Positions 1 through 5,423 of a stretch of 6,174 bases of DNA are shown here, in pieces. The notes beneath the pieces are model-generated. The model was not told the DNA's origin. It saw only the letters and a program-made list of their open reading frames with translations, and searched no databases. Numbering within the stretch: position 1 is the stretch's first letter; each line of letters opens with the position of its first letter. Made by a program: the position numbers and the translations under genes. This DNA is from CAXTTV01 sp964247295 (GTDB lineage Bacteria > Chloroflexota > Ktedonobacteria > Ktedonobacterales > Ktedonobacteraceae): contig CAXTTV010000251.1 of NCBI GenBank assembly GCA_964247295.1, forward strand, positions 1 through 6,174, in the 5' to 3' direction.

Positions 1-48
1 CATAATCACGTCATCAGTAGCAGCAGTAAAATAGAAAAGAGTCTCGTC

Positions 49-78
49 TTTACTCTCTCCTTTGATGGATGATACAAT
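49..78 (+). promoter_or_regulatory. Candidate sigma-70-type promoter for the zinc protein gene
   Basis: A TTTACT (49-54, 4 of 6 to TTGACA) and a TACAAT (73-78, 5 of 6 to TATAAT) are separated by 18 nt. Transcription would start near 85, just upstream of the strong ribosome site at 87-95. This fits the ATG at 104 as the true start and argues against the upstream TTG/ATG at 62-67, which would lie inside the promoter. It is a pattern match only. Confidence 0.35.
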
Positions 79-103
79 TGGGAAGCAGGAAGGGGAAACA
101 TGT

Positions 104-385
104 ATGTGGAATATACAGGATACAACGGAGAAACAGTGTTCCTTCTGCCATAAGGAGTGGAACCAGGTAGATCGGCTTATCTCTGGGCCAGGAGGTGTGT
201 ATATATGCGATGAGTGCGTTGATCTCTACCGGGAACATATTGAAAAAGAGTTTCACAAATTCCCAGATTTCAAGAAAATCGTCCAGGTCTGCAACTCTTG
301 CGGAACGCGTCCTCCTATCAGCCATCGCTATTGCTATAACTGCGGCTCTCAGCTCACTCAACATCAAGAGGTTCGTACTTCCTAG
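104..385 (+). CDS. Small protein with ClpX-type C4 zinc finger plus a second zinc ribbon
   Basis: This is a 93-residue protein with two Cys4 modules. Residues 12-38 follow the ClpX zinc-binding pattern: CSFC, then an RLISGPGGVYI stretch, then CDEC (Cys12, 15, 35, 38). In ClpX that domain dimerises and binds adaptors and substrates, but here no AAA+ ATPase follows. Residues 63-80 form a second zinc ribbon, CNSC-x10-CYNC (Cys63, 66, 77, 80). A charged helix-like linker (about 39-60) joins them. The start is set by AGGAAGGGG at 87-95, 8 nt before the ATG; an in-frame TTG at 62 and ATG at 65 have no such site. The stop is TAG at 383-385, and the HhH gene begins 56 nt later on the same strand. The role is unknown. 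Protein-protein binding or a ClpXP-related adaptor is an inference from the fold alone; nucleic-acid binding is equally possible. Confidence 0.85.
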   Translation: MWNIQDTTEKQCSFCHKEWNQVDRLISGPGGVYICDECVDLYREHIEKEFHKFPDFKKIVQVCNSCGTRPPISHRYCYNCGSQLTQHQEVRTS

Positions 386-441
386 ATAGAAATACCCAGA
401 GTTGGGACGGAGCCAGAAAAGCATTTTTATAAGGATAATAC

Positions 442-660
442 ATGGCACAGAAGAACCAGAGGGAAAATAATCTCCCACGCGAATTAAGCCAGCCAGCTCG
501 ACGAGCCCTGACCGGAGCAGGATATACGCGTCTGGAGCAACTCGCGGAGGTCAGCGAAGACAAGATCAAACACCTTCATGGAGTGGGGCCAAAAGCGATC
601 AAGCAGCTCCATGACGCTTTAGACGCTTCTGGCCTATCGTTTGCCCATAAACAACGCTAA
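442..660 (+). CDS. Small helix-hairpin-helix DNA-binding protein (RNAP alpha-CTD-like)
   Basis: This is a 72-residue basic protein. After a polar N terminus (1-10), residues 11-66 read as one compact HhH fold: LPRELSQPARRAL, then GYTRLEQLAEVSEDK, then LHGVGPKAIKQL (45-56) with the GVGPKA hairpin that contacts the DNA backbone, then ALDASGLSF. The order and spacing match the C-terminal domain of the RNA polymerase alpha subunit and small free-standing HhH proteins. The start has AAGGA at 431-435, 6 nt before ATG. It sits 56 nt after the zinc-protein gene on the same strand, so one transcript is likely. Its stop codon (658-660) overlaps the stop of the convergent remnant on the other strand (657-659). 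The binding target is not evident. An independent regulator, or a nucleoid or repair accessory protein, are the reasonable options. Confidence 0.85.
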   Translation: MAQKNQRENNLPRELSQPARRALTGAGYTRLEQLAEVSEDKIKHLHGVGPKAIKQLHDALDASGLSFAHKQR

Positions 661-926
661 AAGTTTTTTATCATTTGAATACGGCTGCTGAGGCTTCCCA
701 TGGTTGGGTACTCGCCCAAAGGGCTATAGGATACCAGGGCAGAGAGAAAAGATACCCGATCTTCAATGATATCCGCTGGAGTCAGCGGACCTGGCGTTTC
801 ATCAGGATTAACGTTACCGGGATAGATCCCATCCCAGCCTTTCGCCTCAGCTTTAGATGCAAGATCCATCAACCAGAAAAGGTCAGCGGCAGGCCCAATA
901 TTGGGAATCACAATTCCATACTTCAT
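657..926 (-). pseudogene. Remnant of an LLM-class (F420/flavin-dependent) oxidoreductase, N terminus only
   Basis: The first 34 of 89 residues look like the start of a luciferase-like (LLM) oxidoreductase: MKYGIVIPNIGP is the first beta strand, followed by the helix DLASKAEAKGWDGI. Family members are about 280-340 residues long TIM barrels that use F420 or FMN. After residue 34 (about position 825) the similarity stops. The remaining 55 residues (YPGNVNPDETPG... to the TAG at 657-659) match nothing I recognise. The substrate and cofactor residues further along the barrel are therefore absent. The start chosen is the ATG at 926-924, with AAAGGA 8-9 nt upstream; an ATG at 935 overlaps that site. 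The start lies 15 nt after the stop of the NB-ARC regulator, so it could be translated from the same mRNA. It is probably a decayed gene. A short functional peptide cannot be excluded. Confidence 0.55.
772..789. repeat. Short perfect inverted repeat inside the LLM remnant tail
   Basis: TCCGCTG (772-778) and CAGCGGA (783-789) form a 7-bp perfect stem with a 4-nt loop. A second small repeat, GGGAT-AG-ATCCC (819-830), lies close to the point (about 825) where LLM similarity ends. No T-run follows either one, so they are not ordinary terminators. They may mark the recombination scar or be chance. Confidence 0.3.
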
Positions 927-941
927 AGATAGCATCCTTTT

Positions 942-3470
942 TTATACGTGATCCGAGATTTGCAGTTGCGGTAGACTAGTGAGTAATTGGGACACCTCAT
1001 ACTGCTGTCGATTGTCTAACTTCTTGAAACCCTCCAGGCTTTCCAGGGCCAGCAATCGCGCCTCTTCCCAGCGATGTTGTTCCACAGCAACCCTGGCAAG
1101 TCCAAATTGGGCAATGGCAATAAGCTGAACAGCTTTCATGCTATCTGCTTCATGGAGCATTTGATTGAACGTCTCTCTGGCCCTTTGAATCAGCTTCTGC
1201 TCTAGCAATAACCACCCATACTCACCCAGTGTCTCCGCGATATACCAGCGATGCTCTATTTCGTAGGCCAGACGCAGACTCTCATCAAGATAGAGCTGTG
1301 CCTGTTCCAGTTGTCCCTGCAAGCGATAAATTATGCCAATATTTTGTGAAACGGCACTCATGTGAACTCGAGAATTGACTTGTTGAGCCAGACGCAAACT
1401 TTCTAGAGAATAAGCCAGAGCCTCTTCATAATCTGCCTTATAGATACTGAGCATTCCAAGATTCAAGAGCAATGCGCTCTGGCGTCTAAGTTGACCAGAT
1501 CTCTGAGCGTATATAAGCCCCTCGCCGTGGAATTTTTCCGACTTATCATAATCGCCACGTCTTCCATAATACACCCCTAAATCTTGCAGAAAACAACTAA
1601 TCATTGAAATATGTTGAATTCTTTGAGCAATCGCCAACCCTTCTCGATACCATGGTTCGGCCCTCTGATATTCACCTGCCGCATCAAATACTTCTCCTTG
1701 CACAAGATACGCACGGCATAGCAACCCTTCATTCTGGTACTGCTTCGCAAAAACAATCCCTTTTTCTAAATACGTAGAGGCGAGTTGATCATCTTCTCCA
1801 AGGTCATATTTTACCATCGCCAGGTTTACCAGGAAGTAGACTTCGAGTGGAGAATGCAATTCCTCCTCGATTTTCAGACCTTCAAGATAGGCGGTTTCGG
1901 CCTCCTTAAACTGACCTGAGTACCAGGCGATAAATCCGAGGTAATACCAGAGAGGAGCGAGCATTTGCAGCTCCTTTTCATCTCCCCTTTGAGTGATGTG
2001 GTCAATAACGGCTCGTACATGAGGAACATAGCGATCGTCATGCGTAGGAGATTGATCATCCTGGATATGGGAGACGACAGCCGTCAACATCTCTACAAGT
2101 TTGGAGAGCCTGAGATGGGCCGACTCATCATCTAATGATGCCCGTAAAGCCACCTGGACCAGCCGATGCAAAGAGAAGGTCCGACTCTGAGGCTGTCGAT
2201 GCAGCAGCGAATACTGCATGGCATCACCAAGGGCCTGATTCAAAATAAATAGGTCTGAGATACCAACACCAGATATTGAAGCGGAAAAGCCTGGTTTTTG
2301 AAGAAAAAGATCTTCGGGAATTGCCTCTGGCGCGAGGAACGCACAAAAGTGTAATAGATCAGCGGCCAGCGGGTTTATCTGGGCCAACTTCTCGAACGAA
2401 AGCAGAAACGTTTTCAACACGGAATGTGGATGGTCAGCAACTTCGGAACGCTCGTTCAACAACCGGACCTGATGACTCTGATACAGCAAGAGGTAGTCCT
2501 CAAAGCTACAACCAACCTTTTCAATATACCCTCCCGCCTGATCTAGTGCCAGGGGAAGACCATCCATCGCTTCTATCAGTTTGTGAGCAGACGCCTTCAG
2601 TTCCGCTGGTATCTCCCTTGAAACCAATGGATCGACCAATCCCGCGCGACGGAGCAGAAACGTCATCGCATCTTTGCTTGAGAAAGGTGATAATTTGAAC
2701 GTATACGCCAGACCACCGAGAGCATTCATACGAGTTGTCATGAGGATCACCCCCTGGCGGGCCGATGGCAGAAAAGGCTTCAGAAATACGGTATCTTCTA
2801 CGTTATCAAAAATCAGTAACCAGCCTTTACGGATCGCAAGCCAGCGTAGTACAGCCTTCACAATCTTTTGTTGATCACCCTCCTGATGCTCAGGAAGTTG
2901 TAACTGCTCCGCGATAGAACTAAAGCTGGCGGAAATCGTATCGCTAGTCTCCGCAGCTATCCAGAAAATCGCGTTATAATTCAGAACGTGCTGGTACGCA
3001 TATTCAAGAGCCAGTTGTGTTTTGCCAATGCCGCCCAGACCACTGAGCGCATACGATTGACTTAAAGCTACAGATCTTTTGGAATAGAGGCATTCATGCA
3101 GACGCTGGAGCAATGAAGCGCGACCAGTAAAAAAGGGATTGCGTTGAAATGGAATGTACCAGTATGAAGACAAGCCAATTAAACTTGCCTCCAGAAGCGC
3201 GCGCGTCTCATGAGTATCTAGACGAAGTTGTTTTGCCAGTTCGAGGATCACCACACGGGTATCTGGTAAGCAATCTCCTCGTTCCCACGCCCCAACAGTA
3301 TTTCGGTGGACTCCAAGCTTCTCCGCCAACACTTTTTGATTAACCTTTTTACGAGTACGCAACTTTTGCAGCAGATCGCCAAAGGATAGCGCATTTTTAC
3401 CATCAATGCTCTTACTCTCAGAAGCAAAATCACAACAAAAACATGAATTATCTACAGATAGTATCAACAT
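942..3470 (-). CDS. XRE-NB-ARC-TPR signal-transduction ATPase / transcriptional regulator
   Basis: This 842-residue STAND-type protein has three parts. Residues about 30-92 are an XRE/Cro helix-turn-helix (NQKVLAEKLGVHRNTVGAWERG at 44-65). Residues about 110-440 are an NB-ARC NTPase: Walker A GLGGIGKT (144-151), Walker B WLLIFDNV (217-224, Asp222), the MTTR sensor (244-247), GLPLAL (304-309) and an MHD-like LHRLVQ (434-439). Residues about 505-815 hold eight TPR units of about 40 residues, with GQF/GEY/GDY/ADY/GQL starts near 519, 599, 639, 679 and 719. STAND proteins hold ADP when off and assemble when the sensor domain (here TPRs) meets its ligand or partner; the HTH suggests the output is transcription. 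The ligand and targets are unknown. The ATG at 3470 has no clear Shine-Dalgarno, and the next Met is Met244, so the start is uncertain within the first 27, unusually Cys-containing residues. A good promoter lies at 3589-3618. The LLM remnant follows directly. Confidence 0.9.
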   Translation of the reverse strand: MLILSVDNSCFCCDFASESKSIDGKNALSFGDLLQKLRTRKKVNQKVLAEKLGVHRNTVGAWERGDCLPDTRVVILELAKQLRLDTHETRALLEASLIGLSSYWYIPFQRNPFFTGRASLLQRLHECLYSKRSVALSQSYALSGLGGIGKTQLALEYAYQHVLNYNAIFWIAAETSDTISASFSSIAEQLQLPEHQEGDQQKIVKAVLRWLAIRKGWLLIFDNVEDTVFLKPFLPSARQGVILMTTRMNALGGLAYTFKLSPFSSKDAMTFLLRRAGLVDPLVSREIPAELKASAHKLIEAMDGLPLALDQAGGYIEKVGCSFEDYLLLYQSHQVRLLNERSEVADHPHSVLKTFLLSFEKLAQINPLAADLLHFCAFLAPEAIPEDLFLQKPGFSASISGVGISDLFILNQALGDAMQYSLLHRQPQSRTFSLHRLVQVALRASLDDESAHLRLSKLVEMLTAVVSHIQDDQSPTHDDRYVPHVRAVIDHITQRGDEKELQMLAPLWYYLGFIAWYSGQFKEAETAYLEGLKIEEELHSPLEVYFLVNLAMVKYDLGEDDQLASTYLEKGIVFAKQYQNEGLLCRAYLVQGEVFDAAGEYQRAEPWYREGLAIAQRIQHISMISCFLQDLGVYYGRRGDYDKSEKFHGEGLIYAQRSGQLRRQSALLLNLGMLSIYKADYEEALAYSLESLRLAQQVNSRVHMSAVSQNIGIIYRLQGQLEQAQLYLDESLRLAYEIEHRWYIAETLGEYGWLLLEQKLIQRARETFNQMLHEADSMKAVQLIAIAQFGLARVAVEQHRWEEARLLALESLEGFKKLDNRQQYEVSQLLTSLPQLQISDHV

Positions 3471-3478
3471 TGTATCAA
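3461..3478. repeat. 7-bp direct repeat straddling the regulator start codon
   Basis: GTATCAA occurs at 3461-3467 and 3472-3478, 11 bp apart (one helical turn), with the start codon of the NB-ARC regulator (3468-3470) between them. Spacing of one helical turn is typical of tandem sites for a DNA-binding protein, and XRE regulators often control their own genes. This could be an autoregulatory operator. With 7-bp units in AT-rich DNA, chance is also possible. Confidence 0.25.
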
Positions 3479-3545
3479 AAATATAAATAGAAAGAGAAAC
3501 ATCTCTGGAGAAAGATAAAATAAAACAAGCTACTCAACATTTAAA

Positions 3546-3598
3546 CGCGTATTAGTATATACAGAGTAAATAGTGCATATACAATCGTATTATACGCG
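3546..3598. repeat. Inverted repeat overlapping the -10 of the regulator promoter
   Basis: CGCGTAT (3546-3552) and ATACGCG (3592-3598) are perfect inverted copies with a 39-nt spacer. The second copy overlaps the -10 hexamer (3589-3594) of the minus-strand promoter, and the first lies in the predicted 5' leader. Two CG-rich islands in a 32% GC stretch stand out by eye. An operator pair or a leader hairpin would both fit. Confidence 0.35.
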
Positions 3599-3618
3599 AT
3601 CTAATATCCTTTCGTCAA
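3589..3618 (-). promoter_or_regulatory. Near-consensus sigma-70-type promoter for the NB-ARC regulator
   Basis: On the minus strand TTGACG (3618-3613, 5 of 6) and TATAAT (3594-3589, 6 of 6) are separated by 18 nt. Initiation near 3582 would give a leader of about 110 nt before the ATG at 3470. It points towards the regulator, and no other minus-strand gene lies between. This is the strongest promoter match in the AT-rich intergenic region. Confidence 0.6.
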
Positions 3619-3726
3619 AAAAAGAGCGCCCTTCTTACGAGTAACAAAAATATATGCCATTCAGAGGTTGGAGAAGCAATCCGTTGTTGACAACCACATT
3701 CCTGTATGGAAAAATTTTAGAAGCAC

Positions 3727-3809
3727 GAAACCTTTGTCATTTATAAAGAAATAGAGCGGACTGATTACGTTTCTATTACTGACAAAAAAAACAAATCACT
3801 AAAGGTTTC
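3727..3809. repeat. Split inverted repeat upstream of the acetyltransferase gene
   Basis: The left arm GAAACCTTTGTCA (3727-3739) has a 13-nt complement whose two parts are present but separated: TGACAAA at 3780-3786 and AAAGGTTTC at 3801-3809, with an A-rich stretch between. Within the 40-nt centre a further AATAG/CTATT pair (3750-3754, 3773-3777) could extend the stem. It may be the remains of a small non-autonomous element or a regulatory hairpin with a bulge. The total length is 83 bp, and no target-site duplication is obvious. Confidence 0.35.
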
Positions 3810-3833
3810 TACAACGATCATATAGAATATATA

Positions 3834-3842
3834 TGCTAAAAT
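3834..3842 (+). promoter_or_regulatory. Candidate extended -10 for the acetyltransferase gene
   Basis: TG-n-TAAAAT (3834-3842) is an extended -10 match with no good -35 at the expected distance. Transcription would start very close to the ribosome site at 3850, giving an unusually short leader. A farther TTGACA at 3687-3692 has no well-placed -10, so the true promoter is unsettled. Confidence 0.25.
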
Positions 3843-3862
3843 CCGTAATAAGGAGATAACGC

Positions 3863-4378
3863 ATGTTTGTTACGCTCAAACGCGCCAGCCAGCAAGAGAT
3901 GCGCACAATCAAAAACTTTTTCCTTGACTACTTTTATGCGCTATCTCAATATGATGACAACTTAATTATCAATGAGGCGGGTCTCCCAATGTGGAAGCCC
4001 TTCGGCCTTCCGGGTCCCCAAACACTGGAGGAGAGTATTACCTTCAACTGGTGGATTCGCGATACCTGTGAACACTACCTCATTCGCGTCGATGAAGCAC
4101 CCGCTGGCTTTGCCATCATCCTTACCCAGAAAGAGCATCTCCCGCCGGGCATCGAATATGAACTCCTCGACTTCTACATCACACCTAAATATCAGCGACA
4201 AGGGGTGGGTAAAGAGGCTGCCACGCAAACCTTTGATCTGCACCACGGTAAATGGGTTGTGTATGAGCTAGAAAAGAACCTCGCCGCCAGAGTCTTCTGG
4301 CAGGTTGTCATTACCCAATACACCGGAGGCCAGTACGAAAATCTGGATGATGGCACCCAACAACGCTTCACGAACTAA
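3863..4378 (+). CDS. GNAT-family N-acetyltransferase
   Basis: This 171-residue cytosolic protein has the GNAT fold, which moves an acetyl group from acetyl-CoA to an amine on a small molecule or protein. The acetyl-CoA-binding motif A is at 98-119: the strand EYELLDFYITPKY is followed by QRQGVG (111-116), the Q/RxxGxG/A pyrophosphate loop, and the next helix. The preceding strands (HYLIRVDEAPAGFAIIL, about 71-87) and the later NLAARVFW helix (139-146, motif B, where Tyr/Phe lines the CoA site) are in the usual order. The N-terminal 60 residues, rich in aromatics (FFLDYFYALSQY), probably shape the acceptor site. The length is normal. AAGGAG (3850-3855), 7 nt before ATG, fixes the start. The substrate cannot be told; resistance-type and ribosomal-protein acetyltransferases share these motifs. 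It stands alone, divergent from the regulator, so control by that regulator is possible but unproven. Confidence 0.85.
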   Translation: MFVTLKRASQQEMRTIKNFFLDYFYALSQYDDNLIINEAGLPMWKPFGLPGPQTLEESITFNWWIRDTCEHYLIRVDEAPAGFAIILTQKEHLPPGIEYELLDFYITPKYQRQGVGKEAATQTFDLHHGKWVVYELEKNLAARVFWQVVITQYTGGQYENLDDGTQQRFTN

Positions 4379-4436
4379 CCCTCTTCACACCTCTCAAAGC
4401 ACCTGCCTCATGAGAAACTATTTGGCAATCGGCATC

Positions 4437-4482
4437 TGTGTTCATCTCCTGGTCTGGTAACCCGGACCAGGAGATGAACACA
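4437..4482. terminator. 21-bp near-perfect hairpin after the acetyltransferase gene
   Basis: Arms 4437-4457 and 4462-4482 pair over 21 bp with a single T-G (wobble in RNA) and a 4-nt TAAC loop. It starts 59 nt after the acetyltransferase stop and ends 53 nt before the -35 of the next gene. It would make a very stable RNA stem, but no T-run follows on either strand, so it is not a classic intrinsic terminator. RNA processing, mRNA 3'-end protection or a small palindromic repeat family are alternatives. Confidence 0.5.
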
Positions 4483-4534
4483 TCAACAGATATAAAACAG
4501 GCTATGGCTCTCACAACTAAGTCAAAATAAGTAA

Positions 4535-4564
4535 CTAACACTTCCCCGCAAAAAAAGATATAAT
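4535..4564 (+). promoter_or_regulatory. Promoter for the Ddn-like reductase gene
   Basis: CTAACA (4535-4540, 4 of 6) and a perfect TATAAT (4559-4564) are 18 nt apart, giving initiation near 4571 and a leader of about 44 nt. Right at the expected start is GGGG-TAT-CCCC (4571-4581), a small palindrome that could be an operator or a short 5' stem. The ribosome site AGGAAGG (4601-4607) lies 7 nt before the ATG at 4615. Confidence 0.6.
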
Positions 4565-4614
4565 GAGTCGGGGGTATCCCCTACGTCAACAGTTATAGAA
4601 AGGAAGGTTTATAT

Positions 4615-5031
4615 ATGAATAACGTTAACGATTGGAACAAACAGGTCATTGAGGAGTTCCACGCGAATGGCGGTAAAGTTGGGGGGCAGTTTCAGGGAGC
4701 AAACCTGCTTTTGCTGCACACAATTGGCGCGAAAAGCCATCAGGAACGTATCAATCCTCTCGCCTATTTTAAAGAAGGCGATGACTTTGTGATTGTCGCC
4801 TCCAAAGCCGGTGCGCCAACTCATCCCGACTGGTACTATAATATCCTGGCTCATCCCGAAGTTACACTTGAGGTTGGAACCGAAACATTTAAGGCTCACG
4901 CGACGGTTGCAGAGCAACCGGAACGAGACCAGATCTTCGAGAATGTGGTGAAGCAGGCACCAAACTTTGGCGATTATCAGAAAGATAATCCACGCGTCAT
5001 TCCGATTGTTCTTTTGAAACGCGCTCAATAA
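4615..5031 (+). CDS. Ddn-like F420H2-dependent nitroreductase/quinone reductase family protein
   Basis: This 138-residue protein has the split beta-barrel of the deazaflavin-dependent nitroreductase (Ddn, F420H2 quinone reductase) family, whose members are about 130-150 residues, so it looks complete. Recognisable in order are the N-terminal helix WNKQVIEEFHANGGKVGG (7-24), the strand LLLLHTIGAKSHQERINPLAYF (30-51), the strand FVIVASKAGAPTHPDWYYNI (57-76) that forms the cofactor phosphate pocket, HPEVTLEVG (79-87), and the C-terminal PRVIPIVLLKR (125-135). Known members use reduced F420 to reduce quinones, nitroaromatics or other activated double bonds, but some relatives bind FMN or haem-type cofactors, so the substrate is open. 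AGGAAGG before ATG and a near-consensus promoter support the start. It is monocistronic and convergent with the ribA remnant. A nearby LLM remnant and a cofH remnant share the F420 theme. Confidence 0.85.
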   Translation: MNNVNDWNKQVIEEFHANGGKVGGQFQGANLLLLHTIGAKSHQERINPLAYFKEGDDFVIVASKAGAPTHPDWYYNILAHPEVTLEVGTETFKAHATVAEQPERDQIFENVVKQAPNFGDYQKDNPRVIPIVLLKRAQ

Positions 5032-5086
5032 ATAAATAACAGATAGTTTCGCTCTTTAGTGCTACATCTGTTAATACCCAAATGTG

Positions 5087-5117
5087 AGAGCCTACCCTTT
5101 ACTCAGGGGCAGGCTCT
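5087..5117. terminator. Hairpin between convergent genes, possible bidirectional terminator
   Basis: AGAGCCT (5087-5093) pairs with AGGCTCT (5111-5117). After one A-C mismatch, CCC (5095-5097) pairs with GGG (5107-5109), with a loop of about 7-9 nt. It lies 55 nt after the Ddn-like gene stop (+) and 18 nt after the ribA remnant stop (-), where a shared terminator is expected. T-tracts are short on both sides (CTTTG on +, CATTTG on -), so its strength is uncertain. Confidence 0.5.
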
Positions 5118-5135
5118 TTGCTGGGCTAGTGCCGG

Positions 5136-5423
5136 TTACAGGTGTTTCGTACCTCCCTCTTTCGTTTCTAGCAGATGAGGTAAGAGATGTCCCATACGCT
5201 CGCGTTTCGTCTGGAGATACGCGAAATTACTGGCCGTTGGCGGGATTTCTAAAGGGACTCGCTCTGTTCTAATACCGTGCTTCTGTAGAACCTGGATTTT
5301 TTCGGGATTGTTGGTCATGATACGCACATGTTCTATACCCAATTCTCGCAAGATTGTGACCGCTGTGGTATAGTCACGAGCATCAACGGGATAGCCAAGG
5401 TGTGTGTTAGGCCTGAATCCCAT
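5136..5423 (-). pseudogene. ribA: C-terminal remnant of GTP cyclohydrolase II
   Basis: From residue 6 onward this 95-residue frame reads as the last part of RibA: NTHLGYPVDARDY (6-18), TILRELGIEHVRIMTNNPEKI (23-43, with the conserved LTNNP-type loop as MTNNP), the ERVPLEIPP segment (54-62), and YLQTKRERMGHLL (69-81). RibA opens GTP to the pyrimidine precursor of riboflavin and of F420. A full protein is about 200 residues (about 400 when fused to RibB). The half with the three zinc-binding cysteines and the catalytic residues is missing, so the fragment cannot be active. The first five residues (MGFRP) are not RibA: they come from cofH DNA read in another frame, and the two frames overlap by 17 nt at 5407-5423. 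The stop is TAA at 5136-5138. It is therefore the 3' end of a gene joined to a broken cofH. Confidence 0.75.

Larger units (their letters stand above)
3471..3862. other. AT-rich divergent intergenic region (392 bp)
   Basis: By hand count this stretch is about 32% GC, clearly below the flanking genes. It separates the minus-strand regulator from the plus-strand acetyltransferase and holds both promoters. It contains the minus-strand promoter (3589-3618), the inverted repeat 3546-3598, a short inverted repeat GTTGT-TG-ACAAC around 3683-3694, and a split inverted repeat at 3727-3809. I see no convincing open reading frame or RNA gene in it. Such low GC is common for regulatory DNA and for the edges of transferred segments. 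Confidence 0.6.

Noticed and set aside
675..932. 85-codon plus-strand frame antisense to the LLM remnant
   Set aside because: No ATG with a ribosome site and no recognisable motifs; the minus strand has the LLM N-terminal pattern and a good ribosome site.
2276..2698. 140-codon open frame on the plus strand
   Set aside because: It lies wholly inside the regulator gene on the opposite strand, has no ribosome site, and its product has no recognisable domain. The minus-strand frame has clear NB-ARC motifs.
3619..3650. A-run next to GAGCGCCCTTCTT as a minus-strand terminator
   Set aside because: A minus-strand T-run exists, but the stem is weak and no minus-strand gene lies upstream of it within the window.
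3687..3715. Perfect TTGACA (3687-3692) as the -35 of the acetyltransferase promoter
   Set aside because: No acceptable -10 at 16-18 nt; TATGGA is only 12 nt away. It is better explained as part of the small GTTGT/ACAAC repeat or chance.
4609..5028. 139-codon open frame antisense to the Ddn-like gene
   Set aside because: The plus strand carries promoter, ribosome site and family motifs. The antisense frame is a shadow of the same codon pattern.
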